NCBI RefSeq assembly: GCF_001320245.1
Contig: NZ_BCBA01000045.1
Location: 1-64,000, forward strand
DNA length: 64,000 nt
Direction of reading: 5' to 3'
Source of the DNA: Pseudomonas sp. NBRC 111124
Lineage (GTDB): Bacteria > Pseudomonadota > Gammaproteobacteria > Pseudomonadales > Pseudomonadaceae
Below are positions 25,878 to 34,682 of the stretch, piece by piece (within the stretch, counting starts at the first letter, position 1; each line of letters starts with the position of its first letter). The position numbers were made by a program, and so were the translations under genes. The notes beneath the pieces are model-generated. The model saw only the letters and a list, made by a program, of their open reading frames with translations. It made no database searches and was not told the origin of the DNA.

Positions 25878-26711
25878 ATGAACCAACCCGTCGACCTGCC
25901 CCTGCCCACCGGCGATTACGCCACCCTGCCCAACGGCCTGCGCCTGCACTACCTGGACGAAGGCCAGGGCCCGGTGGTGCTGTGGCTGCACGGCAGCGGC
26001 CCGGGCGCCAGCGGTTTCAGCAACTTCAAGGGCAACTACCCGGAGCTGGTGGCGGCCGGTTACCGCAACATCCTGCTCGACCTGCCCGGCTTCGGCCGCT
26101 CGGACAAACCTGACGACGTGCGCTACGAGCTGGATTATTTCGTCGATTGCGTGGCGGCACTGCTCGATCAACTCGGTATCAACCGCTGCACCCTGCTGGG
26201 CAACTCATTGGGCGGCGCCATCGCCCTGGGCCTGGCCCTGCGCCAGCCGCAGCGGGTGGAACGGCTGATCCTGCTGGCACCCGGTGGTGTCGAAGAGCGC
26301 GAGACCTACTTCCAGATGCCCGGCATCCTGCGCATGGTCGGGTTGTTCAATGCCGGCCCCATCGGCCTTGAGGAGATGCGCAGCATGATGCGCCTGCAGC
26401 TGTTCGACGACTCGATCCTGCCCGAAGCGCTGTTGCTGGAACGGGTGGCGGTGGCGGTGACCCAGCCGAAGAACCTGTTCAGCACCATGCTGGTGCCGAA
26501 CATGCGCGCGCGCCTGGGGGAGATCGAGTGCCCGATCCTCGGGTTCTGGGGCAGCAACGATAATTTCAACCCGGTCAGTGGCGCCCAGTACATCATCGAC
26601 GGCGCCCGTCAGGCGCGGTTCATCGTGCTCAACCGTTGCGGGCACTGGGTGCAGGTGGAGCACCGCGAGCTGTTCAACCGTAGCTGCCTGGAGTTCCTGC
26701 AATACGGCTGA
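25878..26711 (+). CDS. hsaD: Meta-cleavage product hydrolase (4,5:9,10-diseco steroid hydrolase)
   Basis: The 277-residue alpha/beta-hydrolase of the HsaD/BphD group cleaves the C-C bond of the ring-A meta-cleavage product made by HsaC, giving 2-hydroxyhexa-2,4-dienoate and the C/D-ring propionate. The catalytic triad is S110 (GNSLGG), D228 (GSNDNF) and H256 (CGHWVQVEH). The oxyanion region HGSGPGASGFSNFKGN is characteristic of this family. The start at 25878 has GGAG 8 nt upstream. It is a single-gene unit with its own box and ends at an inverted repeat. Confidence 0.92.
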   Translation: MNQPVDLPLPTGDYATLPNGLRLHYLDEGQGPVVLWLHGSGPGASGFSNFKGNYPELVAAGYRNILLDLPGFGRSDKPDDVRYELDYFVDCVAALLDQLGINRCTLLGNSLGGAIALGLALRQPQRVERLILLAPGGVEERETYFQMPGILRMVGLFNAGPIGLEEMRSMMRLQLFDDSILPEALLLERVAVAVTQPKNLFSTMLVPNMRARLGEIECPILGFWGSNDNFNPVSGAQYIIDGARQARFIVLNRCGHWVQVEHRELFNRSCLEFLQYG

Positions 26712-26719
26712 TACAGCCC

Positions 26720-26835
26720 TGTAGGAGCGGCCTTGTGTCGCGAAAGGGCTGCGAAGCAGCCCCGCAATTTATGCAACATCCTTGAAAACGTGGGGCCGCT
26801 TCGCGGCCCTTTCGCGACACAAGGCCGCTCCTACA
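26720..26835. repeat. REP-like element with 30-bp perfect inverted arms
   Basis: Arms 26720-26749 and 26806-26835 are perfectly complementary. The centre holds a second pair of GC-rich palindromic pieces. It lies between convergent hsaD and the OYE-type gene; the right arm covers the latter's stop codon. The centre, including CAATTTATGCAACA, recurs almost unchanged in the repeat at 44192-44310, so these are copies of one element family. Confidence 0.8.
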
Positions 26836-28063
26836 AACCGGCAGCGCGCTGGCTGTTGAGCTGGGCATCACCGGGCTGGCCGAGCACACAAGAAGTGCCA
26901 CCCGGGGTATACATCATCGCCACACAGCGGTTGCATGCCGTGCAGATCGAGTTGCGGCTCGCGCCACTGGCCAGCTTGTTCACATAATCCGGCTCGGCAA
27001 TCAGCACCCGCCCCATGGCCACCAGGTCGAAGCCCTCGGCCATCACCTGCTCGATGCTGGCCAGGCTCTTGGCCCCGCCCAGGTACGCCAGCGGCATCTT
27101 CACCGCCGCACGTACCTTGCGCGCATGCTCCAGCAGGTACAGCTCGCGAAACTCCACCACCGGGTCCATGCGCCGCTGCAGCGCCATCGCCAGGGCAATC
27201 AGCGGGTTCTTCTGCTGCACGCGGTTTTCCTTGGGGAACGACGAGCCGAACATGGTCGTGATCGACTCGGCGTTCATCCCGGCGCTGAGCACCAGCAGGT
27301 GGGCGCCCTCCTGCTCCAGCATGCGCGCGATCTGCGCGCCGTCTTCGGCACTGTTGCCGGCGCGCACGCCCTCGGTGATGCTGTATTTGCACACCACCGC
27401 AAGGTCCTGGCCGACCGCGTCCAGCACCGCCCGCAGCACCCGGCGCGGGAAGCGCAGGCGGTTTTCCAGGCTGCCGCCGTACTGGTCGCGGCGCTTGTTG
27501 TACAGCGGCGAGATGAACTGGCTGAGCAGGTAGCCGTGGCCCATGTGGATTTCCACGGCGTCGAAACCGGCTTCGCGGGCCAGCCGTGCGCCCTGGGCAA
27601 AGTCGCGCACCACCTGCTGCATGTCGGCTTCGTTCATCGCCTGCTTGAGGAACATGCCGCTCATCATGCCGATCTTGTTGAAGCCGCCACTGGCCGACAG
27701 CGGCCTGGGCGTGGCGCGCTCGCGGATGAAGGTGAAGCAGCCACCGTGAGTGATCTGCGCGCTGGCCAGGCCGCCTTGCGCGTGCACCGCATCGGTCAGG
27801 GCCTTGAAATGCGGCAGGCTGTCACGTTCCAGGATCAGCTGGTTGGGCAGCGTGCGGCCGTCGCGACTGACCGCGCAGTAGGCCACGGTGGTCAGCGCCA
27901 CGCCGCCGCTGGCCAGGCCCGCATGCAGCTTGGCCAGTTGCCGGGACGGCACACCCTGGGCGCTCATGCCCTCGTTGGTGGCGGCCTTGATGAAGCGGTT
28001 TTTCAGGGTCAGCGGGCCAATGCTGACCGGGCTGAACGGCGATCGATCGGGGTTGTGGTGCAT
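26831..28063 (-). CDS. NADH:flavin oxidoreductase, Old Yellow Enzyme/dienoyl-CoA reductase type
   Basis: The 410-residue FMN TIM-barrel protein has PLTLKNRFIKAATNEG at the N-terminus, QITHGG and VEIHMGHGYLLSQFISP for substrate binding, and YGGSLENRLRFPRRVL. The C-terminal cysteine cluster ICTACNRCVAMMY...SC has C-x2-C-x2-C-x11-C spacing, close to the [4Fe-4S] site of 2,4-dienoyl-CoA reductase relatives. It may reduce a C=C bond of a ketosteroid or an unsaturated CoA ester (inference). The start at 28063 has GAGG 7 nt upstream. It is the last gene of the hsaA operon; the stop lies inside a REP-like element. Confidence 0.85.
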   Translation of the reverse strand: MHHNPDRSPFSPVSIGPLTLKNRFIKAATNEGMSAQGVPSRQLAKLHAGLASGGVALTTVAYCAVSRDGRTLPNQLILERDSLPHFKALTDAVHAQGGLASAQITHGGCFTFIRERATPRPLSASGGFNKIGMMSGMFLKQAMNEADMQQVVRDFAQGARLAREAGFDAVEIHMGHGYLLSQFISPLYNKRRDQYGGSLENRLRFPRRVLRAVLDAVGQDLAVVCKYSITEGVRAGNSAEDGAQIARMLEQEGAHLLVLSAGMNAESITTMFGSSFPKENRVQQKNPLIALAMALQRRMDPVVEFRELYLLEHARKVRAAVKMPLAYLGGAKSLASIEQVMAEGFDLVAMGRVLIAEPDYVNKLASGASRNSICTACNRCVAMMYTPGGTSCVLGQPGDAQLNSQRAAGL

Positions 28064-28091
28064 GTCAGGCCTCGTGCTGGTTGTACTGGGC

Positions 28092-29732
28092 TCAGAAGGT
28101 GTATTTGGCGTTGAACGACAGGTAGTCGCGGTCCGCCAGCAGGCGGCCTTGGGCGACATCTGGGGAGCTGAGGTAGGCGACGTAGGTCAGGCCGACCTGA
28201 AAGTTGCCCAGGTACTTGAAGTCGCCGCCAACGGTCAGGCGCTTCTCGGCACGGCCCAGGCCCTGGTAGGCGCTGCCGTCGACGTTCTGCTGCCAGACCA
28301 CCCGGGTGGTCAGGTCCAGGCCGTCGGCAATCGACGGGTAGTCCAGGTAGGCACCGACGCCGAGCAGGGTCGAGCCGCGGGTCTGGGTCTTGGACTGGAA
28401 GTCGTCGAAGCGGCCGTCGACACCGGCACCGCCGCCGCTGATGACCAGGGTGTCGACGCCCTCGATGTACTGGTGCACCACTTCACCCATGAAGGTGGTT
28501 TGCTGGGCCAGCCAGCTCGGGCCGAGGATGTACGAGGCGTTGAGGTTGCCTTGCCAGATCTGCCCGGTGGTCGGTGCGCCATTGTTCAGGTACACCGAGG
28601 CGCCGTTGCGGTAGCTCAGGTCGCCGGCGTACTGCACCGAATCACCGACCTTGGAGCTGAAGCTCACCCCGGTCAGCTCGACGTCCTCGAAGTAGCCCAG
28701 GCGGTAGGCCGGCGCCGCGCCGGTGTTCGAGCGCGCACTGATGCGCGAGTTCGACGAGTACTGGGTCTGCCCGGTGAAGTCGAAGTACAGCGAGCCGACC
28801 CGCTCGTGGTAGCGGTAATGGAACAGCCCCAGCTCGGTGTTCTCGGTGACCCGGTAGCGCACGCCCATGCCCCACTGGCCGCCGTCACGGGGCTTGACCT
28901 CGCCGGCATAATTGACGCCGGTGAAAGTCTTGTCGGGCAAGCTGTCGATCACCCCGGCATTGAGCCGGAAGAACTCCGCGCCGGGGCCGAAGGTGTCGCT
29001 GCCAAAGTAGTCGCCAACCGGGTTGAGCTGGGTCTTTTCCCAGGCGTACTGGTAGAAGCCGACCAGCGCCAGGTCTTCGTTCAGCGACCACGAGGCCGAC
29101 ACCTGGCCCACCGGCAGGTAGGCGTCCTTGGCCTCGGTGCCCGGTACGTTGAACTTGGTCGCGTCTACTGGCGCCTGGCCCTGGCTGATGTTGGCCCAGA
29201 ACAGGCTCTCGCCCCAGGCCACCAGGTGGCGGCCGGCCTTGAGCGACAGGTACTGGGTGTCGCCCAGCGTGTAGTTGCCGTACACGTAGGCATCGAGCAG
29301 GCGCGCCTTGCTGCCGCTCAGGCGCCGGGTGTCCTCGACGAAGCCGTCAGCGCGGCCGACCTTGTTCACCGTCTGTGGCGAGTCGTTGGCGTTGCGTTCG
29401 TGGTAGACATCGTCGTAGAAGTGGCTGCCGCGGACCACGGCGCCGACATTGTCATGGCGCAGGCGCAGTTCGCCGAACAGGCTGAGGCGGTTGGTGATCA
29501 GCGAGCCGCGCTTGAAGTTGCGCGTGCCGTCGTCGTTGTTGATGTCGTTGAGGTACTGGTTGGCCTGCTTGGCGGTACGCATCGACGCCGTGTAGTTGAC
29601 CGTGAGCGACGAGTCGAGGGTGGTGTCCTCGCCCAGCTCCAGTGTCGGCCCGGCACTGGCTCCGCCACTGGCCAGGCCGATGGCCACGGCCAGCCAGCGG
29701 CGCCGGGCCAGGCCCGTGTTCGCGGTAATCAT
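28092..29732 (-). CDS. DUF1302 family outer-membrane protein, copy 1
   Basis: The 546-residue protein has a signal peptide (RRRWLAVAIGLASGGASAG) and a long beta-rich body of alternating aromatic and polar residues. It ends in a phenylalanine after a typical outer-membrane terminal strand (YLSFNAKYTF). This is the pattern of DUF1302 proteins, which are predicted outer-membrane barrels found beside DUF1329 and RND genes. Here it lies in the hsaA-kshB-fadD3 operon, so a role in steroid passage through the outer membrane is likely but inferred. The start at 29732 has AAGGAG 7 nt upstream. A paralogue is at 56955-58622. Confidence 0.85.
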   Translation of the reverse strand: MITANTGLARRRWLAVAIGLASGGASAGPTLELGEDTTLDSSLTVNYTASMRTAKQANQYLNDINNDDGTRNFKRGSLITNRLSLFGELRLRHDNVGAVVRGSHFYDDVYHERNANDSPQTVNKVGRADGFVEDTRRLSGSKARLLDAYVYGNYTLGDTQYLSLKAGRHLVAWGESLFWANISQGQAPVDATKFNVPGTEAKDAYLPVGQVSASWSLNEDLALVGFYQYAWEKTQLNPVGDYFGSDTFGPGAEFFRLNAGVIDSLPDKTFTGVNYAGEVKPRDGGQWGMGVRYRVTENTELGLFHYRYHERVGSLYFDFTGQTQYSSNSRISARSNTGAAPAYRLGYFEDVELTGVSFSSKVGDSVQYAGDLSYRNGASVYLNNGAPTTGQIWQGNLNASYILGPSWLAQQTTFMGEVVHQYIEGVDTLVISGGGAGVDGRFDDFQSKTQTRGSTLLGVGAYLDYPSIADGLDLTTRVVWQQNVDGSAYQGLGRAEKRLTVGGDFKYLGNFQVGLTYVAYLSSPDVAQGRLLADRDYLSFNAKYTF

Positions 29733-29776
29733 GCTGCTCTCCTTTGTTGTTATTGTTTTGGTCCGTTGGCTGACAC

Positions 29777-31405
29777 TCAGGCCTGGGCCACGGCCTGCCT
29801 CAGGTCGTTCTTGGCGACCTTGTTCGACGGGTTCAGCGGCAGTTGCGCAAAGAACCGCACCTGGCGCGGCACCTTGTAGTTGGCCATGCGCTCGCGGCTC
29901 CAGCCGATCAGCGCCTGCTCGTCGAGCTGCTGCCCCTCGCGCAACACCACGCAGGCGCAACCCACCTCGCCCATGCGCGCATCGGCAATGCCGATCACCG
30001 CCACCTGGGCAATGGCCGGGTGGGCCAGCAGCGCCGCCTCGATTTCCGCCGGGTAGCAGTTGAAGCCGCCAACGATGTACATGTCCTTGAGGCGGTCGGT
30101 GATGGCCAGGTTGCCCTGCGGGTCCAGGCGCCCGACATCGCCGGTGTGCAACCAGCCCTGGGCGTCGATCGCCTCGGCGGTGGCGGCCGGGTCCTGGAAG
30201 TAGCCCTGCATGACGTGGAAACCGCGCAGGCAGATTTCCCCGGTTTCCCCCTCGGCCACGGCTTGGTTGGCGGCATCACGGATGCTCACTTCGGTGCCGG
30301 GCAACGGCCGCCCGCTGGTGCCGGCAATTACCTCGGCCGGCGCCTGCGGGTCACACAGGGTGGCCAGGCCACCGCACTCGGTCAGGCCATAGGCGGTGGT
30401 CACCACGCTGAAGCCCAGCTCGTTGCGCATGCGTTCGATCAGGCTCGGCGGGATGCTCGCCGAGCCGGTCACGGCGATGCGCAGGCTGGACAGGTCGGTT
30501 TCGGCCAGGCGTGGGTGGGCCAGCAGCGACAGGTACAGGGTCGGCGCACCGGGCAGCACGCTGATGCGCTCGCGGGCAATGCGCTGGAACACCGCCTCGG
30601 CATCGAACACTGCGTGCGGCAGGATGGTCGCCCCGGCGATCAGGCAGGTCAGCCAGCCGGCCTTGTAGCCAAAGGCGTGAAAGAACGGGTTGACGATCAG
30701 GTAGCGGTCGCCCGGCACCAGCCCCAGCACCCGCACGTACTCGGCAAAGGCCCGCAGATTCTGGCCATGGGCGCTCATCACGCCCTTGGGCTTGCCGGTG
30801 GTGCCCGAGGTGAACAGCAGGTCGCAGATCGACTCTGGCTGGATGCTCAGGGCCCGGCGCCTGGCCGTCAGCGGCTCGATGGTGGCGGCGCCGAGCAGAA
30901 AACGCTCATGGCTCAGGTCGTGAGCGGCGGCAGGCTGATCGCTGGCGAAGATCACCTGGTGCTCCAGGGTCGCCGGGCGATGGGGCGCCAGCAGCGCCGG
31001 GTAGTCGACGTCGAGGAAGCGCTGTTGCACGAACAGCACCCGGCAGCCACTGCGGGCCAGCACGTCGGCGGCCTCGGCGCCTTTCATGCGGGTGTTGACC
31101 GGCACCAGCACCGCGCCGGCGCAGTGGATGCCCAACGCAGCGAGGATCCACTCGCGGCTGTTGGGCGCCCACAGCCCGACCCGGTCGCCCGGCTGGATGC
31201 CCAGCGCCATCAGCCCGCGGGTCACCTGCAGCACCTGCTCCGGCAGGTCGGCGTAGTCCAGGCATTGGCCGTGCTCTTCGATGGCGACATGGCCGGCAAA
31301 GCGCTGTGCGCTGTCGAACAGCAGACGGGCGATGGTGGCCGGCGCAGCGGCCGACGCTTGGGGGATAGCGAAGTTCGGATTCATGCAAGGCTCACTCATC
31401 GGCAT
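29777..31405 (-). CDS. fadD3: FadD3-like acyl-CoA synthetase
   Basis: The 542-residue adenylate-forming ligase has the P-loop LLFTSGTTGKPKGVMSAHG, TAYGLTECGG, LHTGDVGRLD and the C-terminal ITDRLKDMYIVGGFNCYPAEIE with catalytic lysine NPSNKVAKNDL. It resembles FadD3, which activates the HIP propionate after ring-A removal, and StdA3-type ligases of Pseudomonas putida DOC21. The start is uncertain. The ATG at 31405 overlaps the kshB stop (TGATG), which suggests coupling; in-frame ATGs at 31399 and 31384 are also possible and no site has a strong ribosome-binding sequence. Confidence 0.83.
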   Translation of the reverse strand: MPMSEPCMNPNFAIPQASAAAPATIARLLFDSAQRFAGHVAIEEHGQCLDYADLPEQVLQVTRGLMALGIQPGDRVGLWAPNSREWILAALGIHCAGAVLVPVNTRMKGAEAADVLARSGCRVLFVQQRFLDVDYPALLAPHRPATLEHQVIFASDQPAAAHDLSHERFLLGAATIEPLTARRRALSIQPESICDLLFTSGTTGKPKGVMSAHGQNLRAFAEYVRVLGLVPGDRYLIVNPFFHAFGYKAGWLTCLIAGATILPHAVFDAEAVFQRIARERISVLPGAPTLYLSLLAHPRLAETDLSSLRIAVTGSASIPPSLIERMRNELGFSVVTTAYGLTECGGLATLCDPQAPAEVIAGTSGRPLPGTEVSIRDAANQAVAEGETGEICLRGFHVMQGYFQDPAATAEAIDAQGWLHTGDVGRLDPQGNLAITDRLKDMYIVGGFNCYPAEIEAALLAHPAIAQVAVIGIADARMGEVGCACVVLREGQQLDEQALIGWSRERMANYKVPRQVRFFAQLPLNPSNKVAKNDLRQAVAQA

Positions 31406-32427
31406 CACTCGGGAAAGCGGATACGCAGCACCGGGCTGGTGGGCACGGCCTGGCAGGCCAGGATCCAGCCTTCGGCCAGCTCGTCGGCATCCAGGGCATC
31501 GTTGTGCAGCAACTCGACTGCGCCGCTCTCCAGGGTGCACATGCACGAGGCGCAACCGCCCACTCGGCAGGCGCTGGGCGGTTCGAGGCCGGCGCGCTGC
31601 ATGGCATCGAGCAGGGTCTCGCCGCTGGCGCAGTCCAGTTGGTGGTCTTCGCCGTCCAGGCGCACTGCCAGCTGCGCGGCCATCGCCGCCTCGCTGTGGC
31701 TGGCCTGGGGCAGCTCGCCTTCGCCTGGCAGCGAGACGAAGCGCTCCACATGCACACGGGCGCTGGGCATGCCGAGGCTGGCCAGCGCCTGCACGGCGGC
31801 GTCCATGAACGGGCCCGGGCCGCAGATGAACGCCTGGGCATCGACCATTGGCCGAGCCAGTTCGGCCAGCTGCGCCACGGCCGGCACGCCCTGCACCGAG
31901 TCGAGCCAGTGCACCACCTGCAGGCGCTGGGGGTGGGCCGCTGCGAGGAAGCGCAGTTCGTCGCGGAAGATCACTGACTGTTCGTCGCGGTTGGCATAGA
32001 TCAGCAGCACCCGCCCCTGCCCGGCCAGCAGCGCCGAACGCAGGATCGACAGCACCGGCGTGACGCCGCTGCCGCCGCCGAACAGCAGCAGGTCGCCTTG
32101 CAGGTCGCGGGGCACGAACACCCCGGCCGGCGGCAGCACCTGCAGGGTCTGGCCTTCCTGCAGCTCTTCGCACAACCAGTTGGAGGCGCGCCCGTCACGC
32201 ACCCGCTTCACGGTCACCCGCAGCGGTTCATCGAGCAGCGGCGTACTCGACAGCGAATAGCAGCGCGGCAGCCAGCCACCGTCATACGGCACACGCAGGG
32301 TCAGGAACTGGCCGGGTTTGTAGTGAAAGCGCTCGGCCAGCGACGCAGGCACGTCGAACACCAGTGACCGGGCATCGGCGGTTTCCTCGATCACCCGCGC
32401 CACACGCAAGGCAAGATAGTCATTCAT
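31405..32427 (-). CDS. kshB: KshB-like ferredoxin reductase of ketosteroid 9alpha-hydroxylase
   Basis: The 340-residue flavo-iron-sulfur protein has an FAD-binding domain (PRCYSLSS), an NAD-binding domain (LFGGGSGVTPVLSIL, FICGPGPFM) and a C-terminal plant-type [2Fe-2S] domain with C287-x4-C292-x2-C295-x29-C325. This order (FAD-NAD-2Fe2S) is that of KshB and phenylacetyl-CoA oxygenase reductases. It most likely passes electrons from NADH to KshA (1254-2294), although the genes are about 29 kb apart. It is 26 nt downstream of hsaA in the same operon. Confidence 0.88.
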   Translation of the reverse strand: MNDYLALRVARVIEETADARSLVFDVPASLAERFHYKPGQFLTLRVPYDGGWLPRCYSLSSTPLLDEPLRVTVKRVRDGRASNWLCEELQEGQTLQVLPPAGVFVPRDLQGDLLLFGGGSGVTPVLSILRSALLAGQGRVLLIYANRDEQSVIFRDELRFLAAAHPQRLQVVHWLDSVQGVPAVAQLAELARPMVDAQAFICGPGPFMDAAVQALASLGMPSARVHVERFVSLPGEGELPQASHSEAAMAAQLAVRLDGEDHQLDCASGETLLDAMQRAGLEPPSACRVGGCASCMCTLESGAVELLHNDALDADELAEGWILACQAVPTSPVLRIRFPE

Positions 32428-32453
32428 GGTTCAGGTACTCGCTGTCACCTGGC

Positions 32454-33641
32454 TCAGACGAACGGGTCCGGGTTGGGCAGGCCCAGCTGCACCGCGCCGA
32501 AGCTGCGCCCGTAGGCCATGAAGTTGTTGGCGATATGCCCGCGCGCCTGGTGCAGGTCGCGGAACAGCCGCGCCACCGGGTTGCTGTTGTACAGGCCCGA
32601 GGCCGCCATGCTGCGCAGCAGGTCGCTGATGCGCTCGGCGCAGATGTTGGTGACGTAGGACGACTGGTAGCGGTACAGCAGGCGCGTTTCGGTGTCCGGG
32701 TATTCGCCGGCGCGGGCCAGTTGCATCAGGTGTTCGTAGTTGCGTTCCAGCACCAGCTTGAGGCTGTCGACGGTAATCACCGCCTCGGCCACTGCGGTTT
32801 GCGCGACCGGGTCGTCGGCGGTACGTGCACCGTGCTTGCCGATGTGCTGGGCGGCGTTGTCGCGGAAGGTATTGATCGCCCCTTGCAAGGCGCCGATGGC
32901 CGAGGTCGAGACCGCACGGGAGAACACCTGGGCGAAGGGGATCGCGTAGATCGGGTTGGTGTTCACCAGGCGCCCCGGGGTCGCCTCGATCTGCCAGTTG
33001 TTGGTGCGCTGCACGCGATGCGCCGGAACGAAGGCGTCCTCGACCACGATGTCGTGGCTGCCGGTGCCGCGCAGGCCGAGCACATCCCAGTTAGGCTCGA
33101 TGCGGTAGTCGGCGCGTGGTAGCAGGAAGGTGCCGTGCTCGCTGGCAAAGTCACCGTGGGCCGGCAGGATGCCGCCGAGCAGCACCCACTGGCAGTGTTC
33201 GCTGCCGCTGGAGAAGCCCCAGCGCCCGCTGATGCGGTAGCCGCCCGGTACCACGCTGACCTTGGCTGCCGGCATATAGGTCGAGGAAATCAGCGCACCG
33301 TGGTCCTGCTCCCAGACCTCGCGCTGCGCCTCGATCGGGTAACGCGCCACCTGCCACGGGTGCACGCCCATCACGCCGTAAACCCAGGCGGTCGACATGC
33401 AGCCTTCACCGAGGATCATCTGGATTTCGAAGAAGGTCCGCGGGTCCACTTCGTAGCCGCCAAAGGCCCGGGGTTGCAGGGCGCGCAGCAGGCCGGCCGA
33501 TTGCAGCTCAGCGATGGTCTGGTCGGGGATGCGCAGGTCGCGCTCGGCCTGCGCTGCACGTTCCTTGAGCTGCGGCAGCATGCGCCGCGCACGTTCGATC
33601 AGTTCGACTTCTTCCTGGGTCTTTTCTCGCAAGCTGTGCAT
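32454..33641 (-). CDS. hsaA: 3-HSA monooxygenase, oxygenase component
   Basis: The 395-residue protein has the acyl-CoA-dehydrogenase fold of two-component flavin monooxygenases and closely resembles HsaA. HsaA uses reduced flavin and O2 to hydroxylate the phenolic ring A of 3-hydroxy-9,10-seco steroids at C4. Marks are AFGGYEVDPRTFFEIQM, GCMSTAWVYGVMGVHPWQ and SGRWGFSSGSEHCQW. The start was set at the ATG at 33641: GGGAGAG lies about 7 nt upstream and the length then matches the family (about 394). A GTG ten codons earlier lacks a ribosome-binding site. Its flavin reductase partner HsaB was not found in this window. Confidence 0.9.
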   Translation of the reverse strand: MHSLREKTQEEVELIERARRMLPQLKERAAQAERDLRIPDQTIAELQSAGLLRALQPRAFGGYEVDPRTFFEIQMILGEGCMSTAWVYGVMGVHPWQVARYPIEAQREVWEQDHGALISSTYMPAAKVSVVPGGYRISGRWGFSSGSEHCQWVLLGGILPAHGDFASEHGTFLLPRADYRIEPNWDVLGLRGTGSHDIVVEDAFVPAHRVQRTNNWQIEATPGRLVNTNPIYAIPFAQVFSRAVSTSAIGALQGAINTFRDNAAQHIGKHGARTADDPVAQTAVAEAVITVDSLKLVLERNYEHLMQLARAGEYPDTETRLLYRYQSSYVTNICAERISDLLRSMAASGLYNSNPVARLFRDLHQARGHIANNFMAYGRSFGAVQLGLPNPDPFV

Positions 33642-33714
33642 CACTGGTCTCTCCCGGTCTCGCTGCGCCACTGCGCGAGCTGGGATCGATCATCGGGGCG
33701 GCCAGGCAATCGAT

Positions 33715-33732
33715 CATCGTCAAAGCGGACTA
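33715..33732 (-). promoter_or_regulatory. Steroid-regulon box for the hsaA operon
   Basis: The plus strand reads CATCGTCAAAGCGGACTA, differing from consensus at one fixed position. It is 73 nt before the chosen hsaA ATG. ATGATC lies about 21 nt downstream. It is 21 bp from the opposite-facing box at 33754. Confidence 0.63.
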
Positions 33733-33753
33733 GTGCCGACGCGCCCTGGGCGC

Positions 33754-33771
33754 TAGTCCGTTGAGACGATG
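33754..33771 (+). promoter_or_regulatory. Steroid-regulon box for the SDR-hsaE-hsaG-hsaF operon
   Basis: The plus strand reads TAGTCCGTTGAGACGATG, one mismatch from consensus. It is 62 nt before the SDR start; CATAGT (33792-33797) is a plausible -10 about 20 nt downstream. Confidence 0.66.
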
Positions 33772-33833
33772 CCGGTGGCCGGCGGCATGACCATAGTCGG
33801 TGCCATCGACAGCCCTGATAAGGAGAGACCGTC

Positions 33834-34607
33834 ATGAGCATCCTGCAGCGATTCCGTCTCGACGGCGGCGTGGCCATCGTCACCGGCAGCGGCCGGGGTA
33901 TAGGCCGGGCCATTGCCCTGGCCTATGCCGAAGCAGGCGCCGACGTGGTGTGCGCTGCCCGTTCGCTGGACGATGTCCAGGCCGTGGCTGAGGAAGTGCG
34001 TGCGCTGGGCCGCAACGGCCTGGCCTTCGCCTGCGATGTCAACGACGCCGAGCAGCGCCAGGCGCTGGTGCGCCAGAGCCACGAGCACCTCGGGTGCATC
34101 ACCCACCTGGTCAACAATGTCGGCGGTGGTGGCCCCAATGACCCGCTGGGCCTGAGCCCGGAGCAGTTCGACGAGATCCTGCGCTTCAACGTGTCCAGCG
34201 CCTACGCGTTCTGCCAGCTGTGCGTGCCGCTGATGCGCGACGCCGGTGGCGGCAACATTGTCAACATAAGCTCCGTGGCGGCGCGCTATTCGCAACGCCA
34301 CTTCAGCGCTTATGGCACGGCCAAGGCGGCGCTCAGCCACCTGACCCGCCTGCTGGCCCAGGACTTCGCGCCGCAGGTACGGGTCAACGCGGTGGCCCCC
34401 GGCCCGACCCTCACCGACGCGCTGAACAGCGTGATGCCGGCGGCCATGCGCCAGGCCATGGAGGCCAACACCCCGCTCAAGTGCCTGGGCAGCCCCGAAG
34501 ACATCGCCGCCGCCGCGCTGTACCTGGCCTCGCCGGCTTCGGCCTGGGTCACCGGCAAGATCATCGACGTCGACGGCGGTGCCGACTCCAGCGTCTGGGT
34601 CGGCTGA
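33834..34607 (+). CDS. 7alpha-hydroxysteroid dehydrogenase-like SDR
   Basis: The 257-residue SDR has TGSGRGIGRAIALAYAEAG and an active site of S146/S147, Y160 and K164 (YGTAK). It also has NNVGGGGPNDP and APGPTLTDALNSV...NTPLKCLGSPEDIAAAALYL. These last two stretches closely parallel E. coli 7alpha-HSDH (HdhA), including the unusual GGGGP run and the LTDAL loop, and the catalytic numbering is nearly identical (146/159/163 in E. coli). That points to a hydroxysteroid, possibly the 7-OH of bile-salt intermediates, as substrate. AAGGAG precedes the start by 7 nt. A terminator follows the gene, before hsaE. Confidence 0.82.
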   Translation: MSILQRFRLDGGVAIVTGSGRGIGRAIALAYAEAGADVVCAARSLDDVQAVAEEVRALGRNGLAFACDVNDAEQRQALVRQSHEHLGCITHLVNNVGGGGPNDPLGLSPEQFDEILRFNVSSAYAFCQLCVPLMRDAGGGNIVNISSVAARYSQRHFSAYGTAKAALSHLTRLLAQDFAPQVRVNAVAPGPTLTDALNSVMPAAMRQAMEANTPLKCLGSPEDIAAAALYLASPASAWVTGKIIDVDGGADSSVWVG

Positions 34608-34620
34608 CCAGCCTTTTCTC

Positions 34621-34657
34621 AAGCCGGCCACCCTTTTGCTCGGGCCGGCTTTTTTTA
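34621..34657 (+). terminator. Rho-independent terminator between the 7alpha-HSDH-like gene and hsaE
   Basis: A 9-bp GC-rich stem (AAGCCGGCC / GGCCGGCTT) at 34621-34629 and 34643-34651, with a 13-nt loop, runs into a TTTTTTT tract. It begins 13 bases after the SDR stop and ends about 25 bases before the hsaE ATG. It would reduce hsaE-hsaG-hsaF expression from the upstream promoter unless it is only partial. Confidence 0.82.
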
Positions 34658-34682
34658 TTCCTGAAAGCAAGAGACTCCAGCC

